Below, piece by piece: positions 58,373-64,000 of a stretch of 64,000 nt of DNA; the first letter of the stretch is position 1; the number at the start of each line of letters is the position of its first letter. A model generated the notes under the pieces. The model did not search any database, had not been told where the DNA came from, and saw only the letters and a program-made list of their open reading frames with translations. Origin of the DNA: Pteria penguin (lineage: Eukaryota > Mollusca > Bivalvia > Pterioida > Pteriidae); assembly GCA_035048485.1 (NCBI GenBank), contig CM068588.1, forward strand, positions 28,290,769 to 28,354,768, in the 5' to 3' direction. The position numbers were made by a program, and so were the translations under genes.

Positions 58373-58985
58373 AAGAAGAAGAAAATAATAAGAAGAAAAT
58401 TAATTATAATGGTGGTAATAATGGTATTCATATATTAAGAAAAATAGATAAATTAAAAACACCAATAATAAAGACATAAATTGGAATAAATACATAAATA
58501 AATTGTAAGAAAAAAACAAATAAAAAATAAATACATAATTTAATTGATTAAAGTAAATTAATAAAATAGAATTATCCTACATGCTTTTTACTATAAACTG
58601 ACAAAGTTCTTACATAAATACCTTAGTGCATGTCTACGCTGTAATTTCCATTATCATTTTACATATAAAACTCTTAGTGCGGGGTGTCATTGTAATATTA
58701 CATTTAATACACGTATATATAGCGACATTTGCAGTTATCTAATTAAATCCCTTTTATTTCCTCCAACCGTACCACTGCATAGAGAATTACAAATGTAGGC
58801 ATGTGAACGCGCGACTGGACCGAGCGCACGCGGGAAAAAAATTGCGTTAACGCGAATTTTTTTCCTGCGTTAACGCAAGGAGCGTACGCACGTCCGGTCG
58901 AGCAGTCCTAGCACGTGTGCTCAAGCAGTCCTCGTGACCGCTTTTCGCGTTAACGTGCATGCTATGTTAGGACTGCACCCATCTG
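57875..58985. mobile_element. 1,111-bp TA-target transposon without coding capacity, GTTAAC-rich ends
   Basis: TA at 57873-57874 and 58986-58987 flanks an element whose ends share GGTGCAGTCCTAACATA as inverted repeats (left from 57881, right ending about 58979), with weaker matches in the first six bases. Removing the element and one TA gives AAAACATATATACCTTC. That is exactly the sequence in the neighbouring hammerhead unit at about 57490-57505, which acts as an empty site. The ends hold seven CGTTAAC(G) motifs (57905, 57914, 57973, 58013, 58846, 58869, 58948) and several AGGACTGC boxes in both orientations, like transposase-binding arrays. The middle is AT-rich with AAT/AAG microsatellites. 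TA targets fit Tc1/mariner-like elements. Confidence 0.8.
58303..58382. repeat. (AAT)n-(AAG)n compound microsatellite
   Basis: About 13 AAT units run into about 13 AAG units, inside the 57875-58985 transposon. Confidence 0.95.
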
Positions 58986-59002
58986 TATATACCTTCTAAT
59001 TT

Positions 59003-59050
59003 GTATACCAGATGCGCATTTCGACAACTTGTGTCTCCTCAGTGATGCTC
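59003..59050 (-). ncRNA. Hammerhead ribozyme copy, unit 2 (intact core)
   Basis: On the minus strand: GAGCATCA (59050-59043), CTGAGGA (fits CUGANGA), stem II GACA-CAAGT-TGTC, GAAA, stem III ATGCGCAT, cleavage triplet AUC, and stem I strand TGGTATAC (59010-59003). The first four stem I pairs hold. The outer pairs are lost relative to the family sequence TGGTGCAC. All residues needed at the junction are present. Confidence 0.7.
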
Positions 59051-59084
59051 GTGGCCGAATGTTTGGAATTCTCATATCATATAA

Positions 59085-59345
59085 ATATTAAATACCATAT
59101 GATGGGAGTCTAGAACTATCTAAATAAAGGACATTCACAATAGGAAATCCAAAGTCGTAACGTTCATCATATATATTAGTATGGATATTGTTGTTAATAT
59201 TTTTGATATTTTAAGTTCAAGACTGGTGTTTCATGATCAGAAGTATTGGCTTTGTTTAATTGAAGTCCATGCGGATAAATGTCAGTAATGTTTTTTTTTT
59301 CAAACTCATGGTATTCGATTACTAAAATAACAATCTCTATGCATG
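59085..59345 (-). pseudogene. RT pseudogene (copy 3), upstream part beyond the insertion
   Basis: The minus-strand frame reads ...EYHEFEKKNITDIYPHGLQL, then NKANTSDHETPVLNLKYQKY. This matches copy 1's NPEFENYITGNYPSDLQLNK, then ANTSDQETPFLDL. The lower part (59085-59170: 'ATACCATATGATGGGAGTCT', 'AGGAAATCCAAAGTCGTAAC') aligns with 4296-4370. It stops near 59345, where unrelated sequence starts. Confidence 0.65.
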
Positions 59346-59569
59346 TACATTTATAGCATTTTTGTAAAATACATGTGTACCAGCGCATTATATCATTTTT
59401 CCACCCTGAATGCGGTAATTAGACCAGTAAAGAAGGTAGAATATTTTTCTTAATATCTGTAATAATGAACAGATGAACACAGCATAGATTCTTATATTTA
59501 AGAATGATCAACAGAAATAATGAATTTGATATTATCCCTTAAACCATGAGGTCCATGACTGTTCACTGT

Positions 59570-59935
59570 GGTACATTGTTGTTAGCGCCGCATTTATGTG
59601 ACACCAGTTACTTTCGTAATTTACATTAACATCACACTTATTCCCTTTGCAGTGTAAAACTCGTAAAACTGTAAGTATACCCATTTTCCTGCTGTTTTGT
59701 AGCAGTGGCACTTTCTACACAATGTGTGCTCACATTCATGTATATATACAGTGCTTCATAATATTTGTTTCGTCTGTATGTAAAGGCATTCAGAGCCGGA
59801 GGTGGTTAGCTAAACTGGAGACGCTCACTCCTCCTAGGTACTTGGTCTCACCTCTGAATTTCATAGCCCACTTTGGGACATTGTTGTTACTGCCACAGTC
59901 ATGTTACACCAGATAATTTCGTATTTTACTTGAAT
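59570..59935 (+). repeat. GGAGACGC dispersed repeat with a duplicated flank
   Basis: 'CTGGAGACGCTCACTCCTCC' then TAGGTACTTGGTCTCACC (about 59813-59858), preceded by GAGCCGGAGGTGGTTAGC. The block ATTGTTGTTAGCGCCGCA ... ACACCAGTTACTTTCG (59574-59620) returns in diverged form at 59880-59925, so the region contains two copies of the longer parent sequence. Confidence 0.45.
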
Positions 59936-60114
59936 ATGACACATCATCTATAATTACATTTCAGGAATAAAATACCACGTTTAGCTTTACTTTTAGTTGG
60001 TTACAAGATATTAGTTCATCTTCCTAATACATTTGCTTGCTTCAAAATAATTTCTTTAATACAGAATACTAAAATCTACAATAGTATGTATTTTAAATTT
60101 TTAAATGTACGTCC

Positions 60115-60365
60115 TTTGATTGTTCTGCTGTTACGGTGAGTGGGAAGGTGGGCCCGTAAACCGGTTAACCACACCATTCGTTTGGCTTTTGTCAAATTAA
60201 ATGACCGTCCTAAGTCGGTATCGTAATTGCACTACAATCAAATATTTTTGAAATGTGTTATATATTCTAGTATATTATTTATATTCATGTATTGTATAGC
60301 TCCATGGTGACTTCTGCCACATAACTGAGCCAGTAACTCCTCTTTTTTCTTTTGTAACAGTTGTA
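60115..60365 (+). repeat. RT-element tail fragment (family B), plus sense
   Basis: The inverse of the 5.1 and 42.1 kb copies: 'GATTGTTCTGCTGTTACGGT', 'GGGCCCGTAAACCGGTTAAC', 'GACCGTCCTAAGTCGGTATC', 'CTCCATGGTGACTTCTGCC', 'AACTGAGCCAGTAACTCC'. It is 5'-truncated in its own sense at about 60115. The minus-strand frame over it is a shadow. Confidence 0.65.
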
Positions 60366-60369
60366 TGTT

Positions 60370-61110
60370 TGTAACGATCTGTAGTGTTAAGTTAGTTGCT
60401 CTATTATTAGCTGTAGAATGCACATATATCATTGTCCCATGATAAATAACCAACCATATTTTTCTTATAATCGATCTTCGCGTCCTTTATATGTTAATTT
60501 CCGCATTTAGACTGCAGATGTCAATACATTTGTTTGAGAACTGTCAGTTTCGGAGGGTATCATTATCCACTATTTAGAGCTAAAGAACTTGCGTGACATA
60601 TATACTTACTACTCTATTTTGGGTCATTTTTTGGTAATCAGTTTTCTCTACAAATAGTTGCTCTTTCATAGTATCAAATATGAACATTAATGATTGAAAT
60701 ATCATTGCAGGCCGAAATAAGCATTTGTACACCATATTTTCACCTGCCTTGTCAACTTTCTACAAATTGTTCGCTACTGGCTTCATACGTTTGGGTTACT
60801 GGATTAATGAGGAAATTTAATTTCCGGAAAAGAAATTATATTTTAGTCATAACGTATATTCTATCTAGATTTTAATCATAAAATTTATCTGCAGTATCGC
60901 GATATTCAGATACACGTTACTTATGTACAGCAACTCTTATTTTATTTACGCAAGTACTATAAAAAATTACTACAGTCGTATAACTTCGCAGTCTTTCACT
61001 TACATATCGTAAACGTGTTTGAGTGAAAAGTACAAAATCCAGTAAGTAATTATCAAGTTTGATTTTGACGACAACTAAACCTCATGCTCGATCTTCGATT
61101 ATCACATAAT
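60370..61110. other. No gene recognised
   Basis: AT-rich DNA without clear repeat or coding signal. Confidence 0.4.
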
Positions 61111-61117
61111 ATTAAGA

Positions 61118-63872
61118 ATAGGTCAAAGAACAGTAATTAACGAGAGTTGTGATTGGCTGATGTGATGTAGGGAGAGAGGGACTACTATTTCAATGTATCA
61201 GGCGCTGTGATTGGATCAAATTATTTGATCAATCTATAAAGATTTATTCTGCTGTAAAATCAAGAATTTTTATCTCATTTCGCTGATGTAAAACTTTTAT
61301 TACCTAAAAAGTGGTGGTTGTTTACATTTGAATTTTGGCCAATTTTGGGGGTGACCCTCTTCCAGCATGATTTTCTCGAAATTAAGGTGAATAACCTATA
61401 ATAACCTGTTAAAATGCTGATAAAGGACGGTCTGACAAACATTTTGATATATGGATTGTATATAGCTTAAATGTAGGATGTTGTGTAAATCTTGCTGGAA
61501 GTTTGGTAATTTAATATGGGACCCTATAAGAAATGGAATTACTATGTTTTGACCTATAGGCCAAATACTAAATTTCTCAAAAATGCAGTTTGGCCTCATT
61601 TACTTGTTCATGCAGTCCATATAACACAACAACATATCAAATTTGCCCAAAATTTTTATTGAAATTGCCTAGAATTATCAATATTGACATTTCTAGAAAA
61701 AAAGGGGTGGTTTAAATTTGCAAAATTTTAACATATTAATGTTGTGTATATTGTGTGGATAACTAATTTTTTTCCATGGTATTGGATATTTAAGATATTT
61801 GAAACAGTATTTACAGAACTTTGCCCAATGTTTTGGATTTTGTGCACTTTTTACAGTGTGGACGTTGAAACTTGAATTTGTAAAAGTACGCAATTCAATG
61901 TAAATGTTTTTTTTTTTTTTTTCGATGAAAATTATCATATGATCTTCCCCCATACAAACACACCGAATTAAGCCGAAATGTGTATAACATCATTAACTTC
62001 CAAAGTTCCACATGAAACAATAACATCATGGAATGTCTGTATTTTATATAAAAATTGGCATATTGGCATATTTCCCTTTCAAAATTATTATTCAAACATC
62101 AATATGACTCACAAATTGATTAAAATTTTATTTGAACATGTTATTCAACGTAAAGTGAAAGGCTAAACAAGGTAAGAGTCATAATGTGTTATCAATTTAC
62201 AGGTCCCTCAGACATGACCCCTAATCCAAATTCTTAAAATTCTGATAAAGGAGGGTCTGACAAACCTTTTTTATATGTGGATTATATATAGCTAAAATGT
62301 AGGATGTTGTGTAAATCTTGCTGGAAGTTCGGTTATTTAACATGGGACCTTATGGGAAATGGAATTACTATGCATTGACCTATAGGCCAAATACTAAATT
62401 TCTTAAAAATGCAGTTTGACCTCATTTTCCTGTTCCTGTAGTCTATTTAACCTAAAACATATCATAATTGCCCCAAATTTTGATTCAAAGTGCCTTGAAT
62501 TTTCAATATTGAAATTTCTAGAAAAAACGGGGGCGCTTTAAATTTGCCAAATTTTAACAAATTAATTTTGTGTATTTTGCATGGATGACTTTTGATTCCA
62601 TTGTGTTGGATATTTAAGACATTTGAAACAGTATTTACAGAATTTTACTTTTATTTTTTTTGGATTTTGTGCACTTTTTACATGACTGTGAAACTTGAAT
62701 TTGTAAAAGTACGCAATTCGATGTAAATTTTTGGGGATTTTCGATAAAAATTATCATATGATCTTCCCCGTACAAGTCCAAAACACACCGAATTAAGCCG
62801 AAATGTGTATAACATCATTTACCTCCAAAGTTCTACATGAAATGATAACATCATGGAATGTCTATATTTTTGTACAGAAAATGGCATATTTAACTTTTCA
62901 AGAGTATTATTCAAAAATCAATATGACTCACAAATTGATTAAAATTCGATTTGAACATGTTTGTTCAATGTATAATGAACACAACTTAAAGGCTAAACCA
63001 GGTAAAAGTCATAAAGTGTTATCAATATACAGGCCCCTTAGACATGACCCCTAATCCAAATTTGTGTCCATTTTCAGTACACTCCAGATGGTGGTAGGCA
63101 TCTTTAAAGTGGCATTGCTTATGAATTACTGCATGGGTTTTCATGAAATATGTGTCATTTTATTTAGAAATCAACACACTTTTGTTTGATAGATTTTCCT
63201 AGTTTGATAAAGTAGTTAAATGTCTCTATAGGTCAAAGAAAGGTAATTAACGAAAGCCGTGATTGGCTGATGTGGTGTAGGGACTACTATTTCAATGTAT
63301 TAGGAGCTGTGATTGGATGAAATTATTTGATCTATGTATAAATAAAGATTGATTCTGCTGTAAAATCATGAATTTTTATTTCATTTCGCTAATGTAAAAC
63401 TTTAATGACCTAAAAAGGGGTGGTTGTTTACATTTGAATTTTATATAATTTTTGGGGGTATCTCCCTTCCAGGATGATTTTCTCGAAATTAAGGTGGATA
63501 ACCTATGGTAAAGTGTTAAAATTCTGATAGAGGATGGTCTGACAAACATTTTGATATGTGGATTATATATATTGTAAATTGTTGTGTAAAAGTTCGGTAA
63601 TTTAACATGGGGCCCTGTGGGAAATGGAATTAGTTTGCATTGACCTCTGGGTCAATGCATAGTAATTCCACCCCTTTTTAGGCCATTAAATTTTTACATT
63701 AGCGAAATGAGATAAAAATTCATGATTTTACAGCAGAATCAATCTTTATTTATACATAGATCAAATAATTTCATCCAATCACAGCTCCTGATACATTGAA
63801 ATAGTAATCCCTCTCTCCCTACACCACATCAGCCAATCACGGCTTTCGTTAATTACCTTTCGTTGACCTATA
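61118..63872. mobile_element. 2.75-kb tandem/inverted repeat element with about 190-bp terminal inverted repeats
   Basis: It begins ATAGGTCAAAGAACAGTAAT (61118) and ends with the inverse ATAGGTCAACGAAAGGTAAT (to 63872). The inverted match continues through GTGATTGGCTGATGT, TTTCAATGTAT, GTGATTGGAT and CTGCTGTAAAATCA to CCTAAAAAG-GGTGG. Between them lie a long copy (61118-62220), a second copy lacking its head (about 62236-63065), and a third start (63228 onward). Shared blocks include GTCTGACAAAC, TAGGATGTTGTGTAAATCTT, AAATGGAATTACTATG and CAAATTGATTAAAAT. Short frames (for example MCITS...KVPHETITSWNV at 61978 and its copy at 62803) are conserved between copies but look non-coding. The superfamily is unknown. 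Confidence 0.65.
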
Positions 63873-63919
63873 GAGGCATTTAACTACTTTATCAAACTAG
63901 GAAACCCCTATCAAACCAG
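63184..63919. repeat. Long hairpin: 240-250 bp arms, about 245-nt loop with an inner hairpin
   Basis: The left arm 63184-63423 (GTTTGATAGATTTTCCTAG ... CTAAAAAGGGGTGG) pairs with the right arm 63668-63919. The match extends beyond the 63228/63872 element edges (CCTAGTTTGATAAAGTAGTT on both arms), so a flank was duplicated with the end. In the loop, GGAATTAGTTTGCATTGACC and GGTCAATGCATAGTAATTCC form a second, inner hairpin. Confidence 0.75.
63261..63344 (+). promoter_or_regulatory. CCAAT-CCAAT-TATA arrangement in the repeat end
   Basis: GATTGGCT (63261; AGCCAATC on the other strand, an NF-Y-type box), GATTGGAT (63311) and TATAAATA (63337-63344) are spaced like a pol II core promoter pointing into the element. 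The same trio is recognisable at 61151-61245 and, inverted, at 63735-63840. Promoter function is inferred. Confidence 0.3.
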
Positions 63920-64000
63920 AACTAAGTATTAGAGGATAGCTGACACGTAGTGTAAAAAGAAAACTTCTACCGTCTCCGAAATTCCGGATAAAGTATATAT

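Larger units (their letters stand above)
57484..59085 (-). mobile_element. Retrozyme-like / Penelope-terminal-repeat-like element: one full and one partial hammerhead unit
   Basis: It interrupts the RT pseudogene. Copy 1 of the RT is continuous over the equivalent point (about 4292: 'GACTATATAAATACCATATG'), whereas here 'CTGACTAATATAAT' and 'AATATTAAATACCATATG' are separated by this block. The block starts with ATAAAACATATATACCTTC and the first hammerhead and continues to 57874. After a nested TA-target transposon, the same TATATACCTTC starts a second hammerhead unit, truncated at 'CATATAAATATT'. Subtracting the transposon, the unit is about 378 nt. No protein is encoded. The alternatives are a non-autonomous retrozyme or a terminal-repeat fragment of a Penelope-like element. 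Confidence 0.6.

Noticed and set aside
61978..63054. Two homologous small proteins (MCITS... frames)
   Set aside because: They are parallel frames in two copies of the tandem repeat. One copy has shifted ends and neither has coding-type substitution or a known domain.

Overview
This window looks like nuclear DNA from an animal, most likely a bivalve mollusc. It is AT-rich, has almost no long reading frames, is dense in decayed mobile elements, and carries one rhodopsin-type neuropeptide GPCR with an intron-like 5' side. The bivalve call rests on several repeat types I associate with oysters and mussels: tRNA-headed SINEs ending in GTGACGTAAAAC plus CAATCAATC-type tails, 'TGACCTTGACC / CATAACTTT' monomer repeats, and short reverse-transcriptase fragments. 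No species can be named from the sequence alone.

Layout. 1-5.8 kb: a dead hammerhead-ribozyme repeat, then two adjacent minus-strand reverse-transcriptase (RT) pseudogenes of one family. 6.9-9.5 kb: monomer repeats and a minus-strand, broken integrase + OTU-protease unit (Ginger1/KRBA2-like) whose tail runs into a 24-bp coding minisatellite. 9.9-11.8 kb: a 186-bp hairpin and a broken plus-strand tyrosine recombinase (Crypton-like) split by another repeat. 12.4-16.1 kb: a MITE carrying a GATATC array, a long (TA)n and a C-rich tandem array. 18.7-19.5 kb: a second type of RT pseudogene. 21.3-22.9 kb: a 65-bp minisatellite open in all three forward frames. 24.9-27.8 kb: two MITE candidates and a well-kept hammerhead. 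31.2-32.2 kb: one RT-tail fragment and two SINEs. 33.7-37.7 kb: the only convincing host gene, a 411-residue GPCR encoded in one exon. 38.2-46.3 kb: minisatellites, RT-tail fragments and mostly empty AT-rich DNA. 48.2-50.6 kb: a full SINE with perfect target duplication, a foldback MITE and the C-terminus of a Penelope-like element. 54.9 kb: a 52-bp insertion that is only a SINE tail. 56.3-59.3 kb: a nested stack (RT pseudogene, interrupted by a two-copy hammerhead-ribozyme element, itself interrupted by a 1.1-kb TA-target transposon). 61.1-63.9 kb: a tandem/inverted repeat element whose ends carry CCAAT and TATA motifs.

The best candidate for something under-described is the hammerhead family. 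Six copies share the three-way-junction boxes CTGANGA, GAA(A) and a self-complementary ATGCGCAT stem III. Stem I pairs in the better copies. Two copies lie in direct repeat about 378 nt apart, once the nested transposon is subtracted. This is the layout expected of Penelope-type terminal repeats or of metazoan retrozymes.

Apart from the GPCR there is no gene cluster or pathway here. The logic of the region is successive insertion, tandem growth and decay.
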